This document shows positions 1 through 6,919 of a stretch of 7,423 nucleotides of DNA, piece by piece. Made by a program: the position numbers and the translations under genes. Where the stretch lies: contig JAUWRQ010000042.1 in the NCBI GenBank assembly GCA_030610515.1, forward strand, positions 1 to 7,423, in the 5' to 3' direction. Below the pieces are notes generated by a model. The model saw only the letters and a list, made by a program, of their open reading frames with translations. It was not told where the DNA came from and ran no database searches. Origin of the DNA: Candidatus Eiseniibacteriota bacterium (GTDB lineage Bacteria > Joyebacterota > Joyebacteria > Joyebacterales > Joyebacteraceae). Positions within the stretch are counted from its first letter, which is position 1; each line of letters starts with the position of its first letter.

Positions 1-2
1 CC

Positions 3-926
3 GCCGGGGTTTCCGAGGGCGGGGCTGCGTCGCTCTACATACAGCCGGGCGCCCGCCCGGCGGGAATGGGCGATTGCTACGTGGCGGTCGCAGAGGACGC
101 GAGCGCCGTCTCGTGGAACCCGGCGGGGCTTGCCTACGTTCCGGGGAGATACAACTTCCTGCTGCTGCACACGCAGCTCGTGCCCGACTGGGACGACGTG
201 TACTACGAGTATGCCGCCTACGCCCAGCGGGTCGAGGGGTTGGGGACCGTGGGGGCGTCCATCATCTACCTGACCTACGGGGAGCAGATCGCGACCAATC
301 CCGACAGCCCCGAGGAGATCGGCAGATTCAATTCCTACGAGGTCGTACCCTCAGTCGCCTACGGGACGTCGATCGGCGAGAACCTGGCCGTCGGCCTCGC
401 GATCAAATTCGTGTATGTCGACCTGGCTCCCGCACGGTTCACGCAGGACCAGCGCAAGGGCGCGGGCTCGAGCTTTGCGGCGGACGTTGGTGTTCTCTAC
501 CGCGTGTGGGACGGGAGGCTCCGGGTCGGTGGTGCGATCCAGCACGTCGGTCCCCGCATCGCCTACATCGACGAGCAGCAATCCGACCCGTTGCCCAGGA
601 ATCTCAAGCTCGGCTACTCGTACAAGCTCTTCTCGGACGAGATGAACGAGCTCACGCTGTGCGGCGAGTACAACAAGTCGCTTGTGATCGTCGAGGAGAT
701 CGTCGACCAGACGACGGGCGTGGTCCTGAACGCCGGCGCCGAGTACACGTACTACGGTCTTTTCTCCCTCCGATTCGGATACGTTCACGATGAAGACGGG
801 AGTGTCAAGGACTTCTCGTTCGGAATGGGACTCAAGTATCGGGACTGGGCATTCGACGTGGCCAACGTCCCTCAGGCGGAGGGTCTCAGGAGGCCGTTCA
901 GGTTCTCGCTGACGGCGACATTCTAG
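3..926 (+). CDS. PorV/PorQ-family outer-membrane beta-barrel protein (5' partial)
   Basis: The reading frame is open to the left edge, so the gene starts outside the window; 307 codons are visible. The ATG at 66 is not the start. It lies inside the family's conserved N-terminal block, which reads SLYIQPGARPAGMGD followed by YVAVAEDASAVSWNPAGLA, beginning at about codon 10 of the visible frame. Only a signal peptide and a few residues are probably missing, since family members usually run to about 320-380 residues. The rest alternates short aromatic and glycine-rich strands typical of a FadL-like barrel. The protein ends PFRFSLTATF, with the terminal Phe expected of a BAM-inserted barrel. In Bacteroidetes, PorV is an outer-membrane component of type IX secretion that takes cargo to the sortase PorU, and PorQ is a relative. 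Many paralogues in other FCB phyla have no tested role, so the exact function is open. The next gene encodes a protein with a sorting-type C-terminal domain, which fits a secretion role. Confidence 0.85.
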   Translation, partial: AGVSEGGAASLYIQPGARPAGMGDCYVAVAEDASAVSWNPAGLAYVPGRYNFLLLHTQLVPDWDDVYYEYAAYAQRVEGLGTVGASIIYLTYGEQIATNPDSPEEIGRFNSYEVVPSVAYGTSIGENLAVGLAIKFVYVDLAPARFTQDQRKGAGSSFAADVGVLYRVWDGRLRVGGAIQHVGPRIAYIDEQQSDPLPRNLKLGYSYKLFSDEMNELTLCGEYNKSLVIVEEIVDQTTGVVLNAGAEYTYYGLFSLRFGYVHDEDGSVKDFSFGMGLKYRDWAFDVANVPQAEGLRRPFRFSLTATF

Positions 927-953
927 ACGGAATCGCGCGCGAAGACGGAGTTC

Positions 954-960
954 AAGGGGG
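954..960 (+). promoter_or_regulatory. Shine-Dalgarno sequence of the M6 protease gene
   Basis: The purine run AAGGGGG ends 8 bases before the ATG at 969 and supports that start. It lies in the 42-base spacer after the PorV-like gene. The spacer contains no convincing terminator hairpin, so read-through from the upstream gene is likely. Confidence 0.6.
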
Positions 961-968
961 TAGTCCAG

Positions 969-3900
969 ATGGGCAGGGGGCGTCCGTGGATACTGACTCT
1001 ACTGGCCGTTTCGGTCGCGGTGTTGGCCGCGACCTCGGCGGGCGCAGCGCCTCTCATCTGCACGAAGGGCGAAGCTCCGGCGGAGGGCGCCCGCGCGGTC
1101 ACCGCGAAGGTCTTCGAGGACGACCTACCGCGGGTGAGCGCCGTCGAGAAGGCGCGGGCCCGCGGAAGCGTGCGGGACGGTCGCACGATCGTGCGGATCC
1201 TGGCGCTGCGCGTGCAGTTCCAGAAGGACTCGGATTCCAGGAGCACCGGAAACGGGACGTTCAACCTCTCCGCGTGGGACGGGGCCAGCTTCGACGGGCC
1301 GCCTCACGACCGCGAGTATTTCGAGCTGCACATGACGGCTCTCAACAACTACTACGAGTCCGTGTCGTACGGCAATCTGGAGATTCAGTTCGACGTCATG
1401 CCCGCGGACCCGGACACGGGCTACATCCTTCCTCACGACATGGGTTACTACCACGACTACTCGGATGAACAGGTCTGGTACGTCTCGCAGGTCGAGTCGT
1501 TCACGCGCGACGCGTTCGCCGCTGCCGACACGACCGACACGATCGACTTCTCCCAGTACGATGGGTTCATTCTCTTCCACGCCGGCGCCGATTGGCAGAG
1601 CGACATCAACTACGACTCACCGTTCGACCTTCCGTCGGCCCACATCTCGCTGGGCGAGCCGATCCTTGTCAACGAAGGCACCGTCGAGGTGTGGGATTCG
1701 GCCATCATGCCCGAGACGTCGAGCCAGGACGGCTATTCCATCGTCCTGAACGGGACGCTCGTGCACGAGGTCGGCCACATCCTGGGGCTCCCGGACCTGT
1801 ACAACACGTTCAACTTCTTCCCGGCCGTTGGGTACTGGAGCATCATGGATTCCGGCGGCAGGATAGGCATGGACACACCGTGGGGCTATGCCTACGGCGT
1901 CATCCCGGCCGCGCCCTGCGCCTGGTCGAAGGAGTACATGGGGTGGCTCACGCCAACGGTGATCCTCGATGACATCGAGAACGCGGAGATCAAGGCCTCG
2001 TCGATGCGGGGCCCGGGCGAGCGGCTCTACAGGATCCCGATCACGAGCGACGAATACTTCCTGATCGAAAACAGGCTCGATGACATCGGGGGCGACCTCA
2101 CAGTGGCCATCGATCAGGAGAGGGGGGTCGTTCTCGGTCCGGTCGATCCCGACGACCTCGTCCCGCCGTACGAGATCAACCACGAGTACGACTTCCTGCT
2201 GCCCGGACCGGGACTCGTCATCTATCACATCGACGACACGCGCGTCATCCCGGGGCTCCTGCCGTACAACGTCGTCAACTACGACCGCCACAGACGAGGC
2301 GTTGCCATCGAGGAGGCCGACGGCATCATGGACATCGGCGACGTCGGCAGCTTCTACTGGACCGGAAACGCGTACGACCCCTTCTACGCCGGGAATGACG
2401 ATCCCTTCTACCCCGCGAACAACGATTCCTTCTCGTGGGACACGTACCCCTCGACCGACACGAACACCGGGGGGAAAACGTATCTCGCGGTGACCCGGAT
2501 ATCCCACCCCGACAGCGTCATGACGATGAACGTGCACTTCGACCTCTGGAAGGACGGATGGCCCATTGACGTGGGCGAGGCCGTGGGCCCGGGTTCGCCG
2601 AGGGTGGCCGATCTCGACGGTGACGGAGAGAGCGAGATCTTGGTCGCGACCCGCGAGGGAAGCGTCTACGCGTGGCATTCCGACGGACCCCCCGTGCTCG
2701 AGCGATCGGACCCGCCGGGTCTCTTCGCGAGGGCCGGTGGAGGCGTTCACTACGCGCCCGCCGTAGCGGACCTGGACGGCGACGGTTCGAGAGAGGTCAT
2801 CGTGGCCTCCGCCGGCGGGTCCCTTCACGTCTGGGTCTGTGAGGACCTCGATCACAACGGGCTCGCCGACTACGCCTCACCGCTCTATCCGCTGTCGATC
2901 GACGGCCCCGCGAGAGCCGCGCCGGTCGCCTGTAACCTGGACGGCGACGAGACGCTGGAGATCGCCGCCGCGTCGCAGGGCGGTTTCCTTTTCTTCGTCG
3001 AGGCCTCCGGTGAGCACGCGGCCTCGTCTCCCTACGCGTTCGGACATCTCGTGCTCGACGACGTGACGCTGGCTGCCGCGGATCTGGACGCGGACGGCGC
3101 GAACGAGATCGTGCTGTCGACCACGAATCGAGGCTGGGTGGCCGCAGTGAATGTGGACGGCACGGCCGTCGACGGATGGCCCGTGGTGGTCCCGTCGTGG
3201 GAGGAGGCCGTCGTGTCCCTTGTCACCGGTGACATCGACAGAGCGCCCGACGGCGCACCGGAGGTTGTGGCCATAGGCTCCGACGGTGTCGTGAGAGTCT
3301 GGGACAGGACGGGAAGGCCCGTCGCAGGATGGCCGGTCGAACTGGGCCGCGCCTCGAGCTCTCGGCCCGCGCTATCGGACCTCGATGGGGACGGGTATCT
3401 CGAGGTGGTCGTTTCCGCCGGCGCGTCGAAGATCTTCGGCCTGCGCGCGAACGGAACGAAGGTTGAGAACTGGCCCCTCGTGCTCGACCGCGGCGACAGC
3501 ACCTCCGCTTCCCGTTGCTCGCCGCTCATCGGTGACGTCGACGCGGACGGCGCGCTCGATGTCCTCGCGGTGGGGCCGGACGGGAACGTCTTCGCGTGGA
3601 GTGCCGCCTCGGGCGAGCTGCTCTCCGGTTTCCCGCTCTCGAGCGACCCGCCCGCCGGGTCGCCGTGGGCGGGCGACGCGGACGGAGACGGCGACCTCGA
3701 CATCCTGATCGTCGGGGACACCGGTCGAGTGCTGTTTTGCAGCCTTCCTCACGAGGGTGAGTTTCCCGTGGGGGATTTCTTGTGGGAGACGGAGGCGGGC
3801 AACGCGGCCGGAACGGGTGCATACCCCGATTCGCTCCTGGGAGGCGAGCCCGAGCCCTACGAGGGGCTGCTCAACGCGGACGGGACCTACTGCTACCCGA

Positions 3901-4178
3901 ATCCCGCGAGGGGGACGAACCTCGTCATCCGCGTCGTGCTCACCGAGCCCGCCGACGTCGAGGTGGAGGTTCTCGACGTGACGGGGCAGGTCGTCGAGCG
4001 ATTCGAGCTCGACGGCGTCTACACCGTGAACGAGATCGTCTGGGACACGTCCGACGTCGCCAGCGGGCTGTACCTTGTCCGCATCGAGGTGTTCGGTGCT
4101 CCGGTCTCGGGAGGAAACCCGCTCCGCGATTCGCGGGCTTCCGAGGTGAAGCTCTTCAAGGTAGCAGTCATTCGGTAG
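969..4178 (+). CDS. Secreted M6-family metalloprotease with FG-GAP/VCBS repeats and C-terminal FlgD-Ig/T9SS-type sorting domain
   Basis: The 1069-residue protein is a predicted zinc endopeptidase acting outside the cell. Residues 1-26 form a signal peptide (hydrophobic core LLAVSVAVLAATSA, likely cut after AGA). About 45 residues that could be a short propeptide follow. The M6 (immune inhibitor A-like) region spans roughly 70-510. It contains the zinc site HEVGHILGLPD at 266-276, with H266, H270 and D276 as likely ligands and E267 as the catalytic base. YWSIMDSGG at 289-297 looks like the Met-turn (M293), and downstream blocks such as DEYFLIENR, GPGLVIYHIDD and GVAIEEADG are typical of the family. 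Residues about 527-925 carry eight FG-GAP/VCBS-like repeats. YPNP at 976-979 opens a C-terminal FlgD-Ig/type A sorting-like domain that includes VEVLDVTGQVV and ASGLYLVRIE and ends VKLFKVAVIR. The PorV-like gene upstream makes type IX export to the surface plausible. The natural substrate cannot be told from sequence. Confidence 0.9.
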   Translation: MGRGRPWILTLLAVSVAVLAATSAGAAPLICTKGEAPAEGARAVTAKVFEDDLPRVSAVEKARARGSVRDGRTIVRILALRVQFQKDSDSRSTGNGTFNLSAWDGASFDGPPHDREYFELHMTALNNYYESVSYGNLEIQFDVMPADPDTGYILPHDMGYYHDYSDEQVWYVSQVESFTRDAFAAADTTDTIDFSQYDGFILFHAGADWQSDINYDSPFDLPSAHISLGEPILVNEGTVEVWDSAIMPETSSQDGYSIVLNGTLVHEVGHILGLPDLYNTFNFFPAVGYWSIMDSGGRIGMDTPWGYAYGVIPAAPCAWSKEYMGWLTPTVILDDIENAEIKASSMRGPGERLYRIPITSDEYFLIENRLDDIGGDLTVAIDQERGVVLGPVDPDDLVPPYEINHEYDFLLPGPGLVIYHIDDTRVIPGLLPYNVVNYDRHRRGVAIEEADGIMDIGDVGSFYWTGNAYDPFYAGNDDPFYPANNDSFSWDTYPSTDTNTGGKTYLAVTRISHPDSVMTMNVHFDLWKDGWPIDVGEAVGPGSPRVADLDGDGESEILVATREGSVYAWHSDGPPVLERSDPPGLFARAGGGVHYAPAVADLDGDGSREVIVASAGGSLHVWVCEDLDHNGLADYASPLYPLSIDGPARAAPVACNLDGDETLEIAAASQGGFLFFVEASGEHAASSPYAFGHLVLDDVTLAAADLDADGANEIVLSTTNRGWVAAVNVDGTAVDGWPVVVPSWEEAVVSLVTGDIDRAPDGAPEVVAIGSDGVVRVWDRTGRPVAGWPVELGRASSSRPALSDLDGDGYLEVVVSAGASKIFGLRANGTKVENWPLVLDRGDSTSASRCSPLIGDVDADGALDVLAVGPDGNVFAWSAASGELLSGFPLSSDPPAGSPWAGDADGDGDLDILIVGDTGRVLFCSLPHEGEFPVGDFLWETEAGNAAGTGAYPDSLLGGEPEPYEGLLNADGTYCYPNPARGTNLVIRVVLTEPADVEVEVLDVTGQVVERFELDGVYTVNEIVWDTSDVASGLYLVRIEVFGAPVSGGNPLRDSRASEVKLFKVAVIR
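2601..3745 (+). repeat. Eight FG-GAP/VCBS-type repeats within the M6 protease gene
   Basis: Eight protein repeats start their acidic loops at residues 548, 601, 658, 705, 755, 804, 856 and 903, a spacing of 47-57 residues. The core is (A/S/G)DLDGDGxxE(I/V)(V/L)V followed by a strand and a VxAW-like strand, as in VADLDGDGESEILVA and IGDVDADGALDVLAV. Such Asp-rich loops usually bind calcium in FG-GAP/VCBS proteins, and the repeats probably build a seven- or eight-bladed propeller. Unit 3 (NLDGDETLE) and especially unit 5 (DIDRAPDGAPE) depart from the loop consensus. The DNA copies are diverged, so this is an old protein-level repeat and not a recent tandem DNA repeat. Confidence 0.75.
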
Positions 4179-4232
4179 CGGCGACCGGTGCTCGCCAACC
4201 CGGCGGCGATCCTGCGACGACGAGGCATTCGT

Positions 4233-4240
4233 GGAGGTGA
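4233..4240 (+). promoter_or_regulatory. Shine-Dalgarno sequence deciding a TTG start
   Basis: GGAGGTGA is close to the full anti-Shine-Dalgarno complement and sits directly upstream of the TTG at 4242. Counting from the GGAGG core the spacing is 4 bases, slightly short but usable. The alternative in-frame GTG at 4188 has no comparable site and would put 18 extra residues before the signal peptide. This site is the reason for placing the start at 4242. Confidence 0.65.
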
Positions 4241-4241
4241 A

Positions 4242-5057
4242 TTGAGGAAGATCCTGAGCGCAGTCGCGGTTTCCGTTCTAGTGGTCGCCGCGTCGCCGGC
4301 GGCGTGCGGAGGCGTGCACGCCCGCTCCGCGGATGGGTACGGGAGCGAACTGATGCTCATCTCGTCCCTCGACGCGCGCGAGGAACTCCTCTCGGCCGAC
4401 GCGGACGGATCGGCTGAGCACGAGGGAGGAGAGCCGGCCAAGATGTTCGCTCTCTCTCTCATCGTCCCGGGTGCTGGCCAGCTCGCCCAGGGAGAGAAGA
4501 GGGGTTACCTCTACCTCCTGGCGGAGGTCGCCTTCTGGGCCGGGTTCTACGTCCTCGACACGAAGGGACTCGACGAGAGGGGAGACTACGAGGCATACGC
4601 CGACGACCACTGGAACGACGTGGACTACTACGCCTGGTACCAGGACAATTGCGTCGACTGCGGCGAGGATTGCGCGGGCGATTACGACTGCCGCCCTCTT
4701 GGCGAGTACGGCACGCAGGAGTTCTACGAAGATATCGGGAAGTACAAGACGTACTGGCGCTGGTGGAATCCGGACGGCGACGAGGGCGACATCGACTGGG
4801 ACGGGTACAGCGACGATGACGTCTACTTCAGGGACATCTACTGGGGCATGAGGGACGAGAGCAACAGACATCTCCGTCAGGCGCGCCATCTCATGATGGC
4901 GGCGCTTCTGAACCACGTCGTGTCCGGAGTCGACTCGTTCCTGTCGGCGAGAAGGGGAGACGCGGACGCCGGGAGCCGTGAGCGGGATATCGGTCTCGAG
5001 TTCGGCGTGCCCGATAACGAGGAGGGGCTCACTTGCGCGCTCGTTGCCAGATACTGA
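4242..5057 (+). CDS. DUF5683-like exported protein with Cys- and Asp-rich central insert
   Basis: From the TTG start the product has 271 residues and opens with a good signal peptide (MRKILSAVAVSVLVVAASPA). A GTG at 4188 would give 289 residues. Residues about 68-106 hold the segment LSLIVPGAGQLAQGEKRGYL plus the hydrophobic stretch YLLAEVAFWAGFYVLD. This resembles the DUF5683 signature of a hydrophobic strand, PG(x)GQ, then a second hydrophobic helix. A second helix-like segment, LMMAALLNHVVSGVDSFLSA, lies near 217-236. Between them is a highly polar, Tyr/Trp/Asp-rich insert with four cysteines (C137, C140, C144, C150) and a DIDWDG loop at 183-188. The protein ends in a short strand pair finishing ALVARY. 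The molecular function of this family is unknown to me; an envelope location is likely from the signal peptide and hydrophobic segments. The next gene is a divergent paralogue and overlaps it by 25 bases. Confidence 0.7.
   Translation: MRKILSAVAVSVLVVAASPAACGGVHARSADGYGSELMLISSLDAREELLSADADGSAEHEGGEPAKMFALSLIVPGAGQLAQGEKRGYLYLLAEVAFWAGFYVLDTKGLDERGDYEAYADDHWNDVDYYAWYQDNCVDCGEDCAGDYDCRPLGEYGTQEFYEDIGKYKTYWRWWNPDGDEGDIDWDGYSDDDVYFRDIYWGMRDESNRHLRQARHLMMAALLNHVVSGVDSFLSARRGDADAGSRERDIGLEFGVPDNEEGLTCALVARY
5021..5027 (+). promoter_or_regulatory. Shine-Dalgarno sequence inside the upstream gene, supporting a TTG start
   Basis: GGAGGGG lies within the last codons of the upstream DUF5683-like gene, 5 bases before the TTG at 5033. 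It is the best ribosome-binding signal near this gene start. The competing ATG at 5057 overlaps the upstream stop as TGATG but has no purine-rich site before it and would depend on translational coupling. Confidence 0.55.
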
Positions 5058-5908
5058 TGCGTCGAGCCGGGGTGCGACCGGTTCTCGTCGCTGCGGCCTC
5101 GCTGGCGGCAGTCGTCGCGTGCGCGGGGCCTGCGGGCGCCCTCCAGGAGCGGGCGGAGCGAACGCACGTTCGCGCCACGCTCGCGGCCGCGGGGCTGTCC
5201 CTCGACTCCGCGGAGGGTCTCCTCGAGAGTTCTGCGGGACTCGACGGCGAGCCCGGGGCCGGCGCGGGCGCGGGGGCGCGGGGGAAGAAGAACCCCCTGG
5301 TCGCCATGATCATGTCGGCGGCGGTGCCGGGTTGGGGGGAGCTCTACACCGGCAACACCGGTCGCGCGCGTGGGTTCATCTCGGCGGAGGCAGCCATATG
5401 GATCGGCTACGCCGCCTTCACCGTTCAGGAGAATCTCCGGACGGAGGATTACGAGGAGTACGCCGCTATCTTCGCGCGAATCCCCGAGGGTTCCAGCTCT
5501 GACTACTACCAGGACGTGGCCGACTACATTCGCAGCGAGGGCGACGACAGCTACAACGAAGCCATACGAGCCGAGGCGAGAAGTCTCTATCCGGATGATC
5601 TCGAAGCGCAGCGTGCCTATGTCGAGGCCAACGGGCACTTCGGATCGTCCTCGTGGGAATGGGACAGCAGGGTGAGATTCGACAAGTACCGCGGCCTTCG
5701 GCATGACGCCGCGCTGTCGCGGAAGAACGCGTTCTACATGACCGGGCTCGCCGTCCTGAACCGGGCTCTCTCGGTGATCGACAGCGCGTGGATGGCACGG
5801 CGGTACAACAAGGGTCACGCTGGAGATCCGACGGCGCGACTCTCCCTGTCTCCAGAGTTCTCGGAGGGCACCGTCGGAAGCCGACTCGCCCTCGAGGTGT
5901 CCTTCTGA
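5033..5908 (+). CDS. DUF5683-like exported protein, paralogue of the preceding gene
   Basis: The product is 291 residues from TTG 5033, or 283 from ATG 5057; either way it begins with an export signal (PVLVAAASLAAVVACAGPAGA). VVAC loosely fits a lipobox, so a lipoprotein is possible, but cleavage after AGPAGA is equally plausible. A Gly/Ala linker near residues 72-84 (GEPGAGAGAGARG) precedes the conserved core. There, AVPGWGELYTG at 97-107 corresponds to IVPGAGQLAQG of the upstream protein and is followed by EAAIWIGYAAF. The C-terminal parts also align: YRGLRHDAALSRKNAFYMTG and ALSVIDSAWMARR against YWGMRDESNRHLRQARHLMM and VSGVDSFLSARR. The central part lacks the cysteine cluster of its neighbour and is instead helix-prone and charged. 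It ends with two probable strands, RLSLSPEF and SRLALEVSF, with a terminal Phe. The biochemical role is unknown. The overlap suggests co-translation with its paralogue, perhaps as partners in one envelope assembly. Confidence 0.72.
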   Translation: MRARCQILMRRAGVRPVLVAAASLAAVVACAGPAGALQERAERTHVRATLAAAGLSLDSAEGLLESSAGLDGEPGAGAGAGARGKKNPLVAMIMSAAVPGWGELYTGNTGRARGFISAEAAIWIGYAAFTVQENLRTEDYEEYAAIFARIPEGSSSDYYQDVADYIRSEGDDSYNEAIRAEARSLYPDDLEAQRAYVEANGHFGSSSWEWDSRVRFDKYRGLRHDAALSRKNAFYMTGLAVLNRALSVIDSAWMARRYNKGHAGDPTARLSLSPEFSEGTVGSRLALEVSF

Positions 5909-5956
5909 CGGACCGTCTCGCCCCGGGTCTTCCCCTAAAGGCGGAGAACAAACGCG

Positions 5957-6919
5957 ATGCAAACGCCCCGCGCCGCACGCACCCGCACCCCGTGGGGGCT
6001 CATGGCCGCCGCGGCGTCCCTAACGATCGCCTTTCTGTCCGCACCGCTTTCCCCCGCTGCCGCAGGGAGATCTCCGTCCTGCGTCGTCGGGCTTGCGCTG
6101 CGCGATGTGATAGCCCCGCCGGACGAGTGGGAACTCCGCGATCCCGAGTCGCTCGCAGTCGACCACAGGGGCAACCTGGTGGTCGCCGACACGGGCAACC
6201 ACCGCGTCGTGGTGATGACTCGCGAGGGCGCAGCCGTCACCGAATTCGGGGGGTACGGATGGGAGGCGGGTCAGTTCGACACGCCCTCCGACCTCTTCGT
6301 CCACGAGGGCTTCTTCACCTACGTGCTCGACGAGGGCAATCGCAGGATCGAGAGGTTCGACGTGGACGGCGACTACGTCGACCACGCCGTGGAAGCCGAT
6401 GAGGCCGGCAGTCCCGTGGCCGTGGCCGTGGGGCGTGAAGGCGGATTCTACATCTTGGACGCCGATTCCCAGACGGTCTTAGCACTGTCGCAGTTCGACG
6501 AGGAGCTCGACCCGGTAGGTCAGTTCGGAACGGGAGAGGGCGGTCTGGTGCGGCCGTCCGCGGTGGCGATCGGCCCGTCGGGCGAGATCGGCGTGGCGGA
6601 TCCGGGTCGGCACGCCGTTCTCGTGTTCGACGAGTTCGGGTCTCCACTGCACGAACTGTCGCTCCCGGACACGTTGGCGCCGGGGGACGTGGTCTTCGAC
6701 GAAGCGGGAGCCTGTCTGGTCGTCGATGCGGCGCGCGGTCGCGTCGTGGCCTTCCCGCCGGGCGGAGGCGCCGCGACCGCTACGCTCGAGATCGGAGACG
6801 CCTTCCGGCCCGTCGCTCTGACGCTCGACGGCGAGGGCACGCTTCTCGTTCTCGATTCCTTGCAGGGTAGAGTACTCGTCATAGAGATGGCCCATGGGGA
6901 ATGCGGCGTTCGACCGTAG
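5957..6919 (+). CDS. Exported NHL-repeat beta-propeller protein
   Basis: The 320-residue protein starts at ATG 5957 behind GCGGAG (5941-5946). It opens with a signal peptide (GLMAAAASLTIAFLSAPLSP, likely cut after PAAA near residue 36). Six repeat units begin near residues 62, 107, 151, 198, 240 and 283, spaced 42-47 residues. Each runs as P-x-x-(L/V)-A-(V/I)-x-x-x-G-x-(L/I)-x-V-x-D, then a polar turn, then R-(V/I)-x-(V/R)-(F/M). The clearest are PESLAVDHRGNLVVADTGNH and PSAVAIGPSGEIGVADPGRH. This is the NHL pattern, and six units suit a closed six-bladed propeller filling the mature protein. NHL propellers mostly bind proteins, RNA or sugars and a few are enzymes. I see no catalytic motif or C-terminal sorting domain, so a periplasmic or surface scaffold or binding role is the most one can say. 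Its last 26 bases overlap the next gene. Confidence 0.85.
   Translation: MQTPRAARTRTPWGLMAAAASLTIAFLSAPLSPAAAGRSPSCVVGLALRDVIAPPDEWELRDPESLAVDHRGNLVVADTGNHRVVVMTREGAAVTEFGGYGWEAGQFDTPSDLFVHEGFFTYVLDEGNRRIERFDVDGDYVDHAVEADEAGSPVAVAVGREGGFYILDADSQTVLALSQFDEELDPVGQFGTGEGGLVRPSAVAIGPSGEIGVADPGRHAVLVFDEFGSPLHELSLPDTLAPGDVVFDEAGACLVVDAARGRVVAFPPGGGAATATLEIGDAFRPVALTLDGEGTLLVLDSLQGRVLVIEMAHGECGVRP

Noticed and set aside
66..68. ATG at 66 as the start of the PorV-like gene
   Set aside because: The frame is open upstream and the preceding codons encode the conserved SLYIQPGARPAG block. The ATG codes for the internal conserved Met of GMGD.
1617..2855. A 412-codon open frame on the minus strand, antisense to the M6 protease gene
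   Set aside because: Long antisense frames are common in GC-rich coding DNA. Its product is Val/Asp/Arg-rich without any domain or signal, whereas the plus strand carries the complete protease motifs.
4182..4198. Small inverted repeat GGCGA/TCGCC after the protease gene as a terminator
   Set aside because: A five-base stem with no following T-run in very GC-rich DNA is expected by chance.
5246..5286. GC-rich GGCGCGGGCGCGGGGGC tract as a regulatory or structural DNA element
   Set aside because: It lies in frame inside the coding sequence and simply encodes a Gly/Ala linker after the signal peptide.
5909..5956. Spacer before the NHL gene as a promoter or terminator
   Set aside because: No -10/-35-like pair, hairpin or T-run is evident; only a modest ribosome-binding site is visible.
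4877..5962. A 361-codon minus-strand frame antisense to the DUF5683-like pair
   Set aside because: The product is Arg-rich and low in recognisable structure, and it spans two well-supported plus-strand genes. It is a codon-bias shadow.
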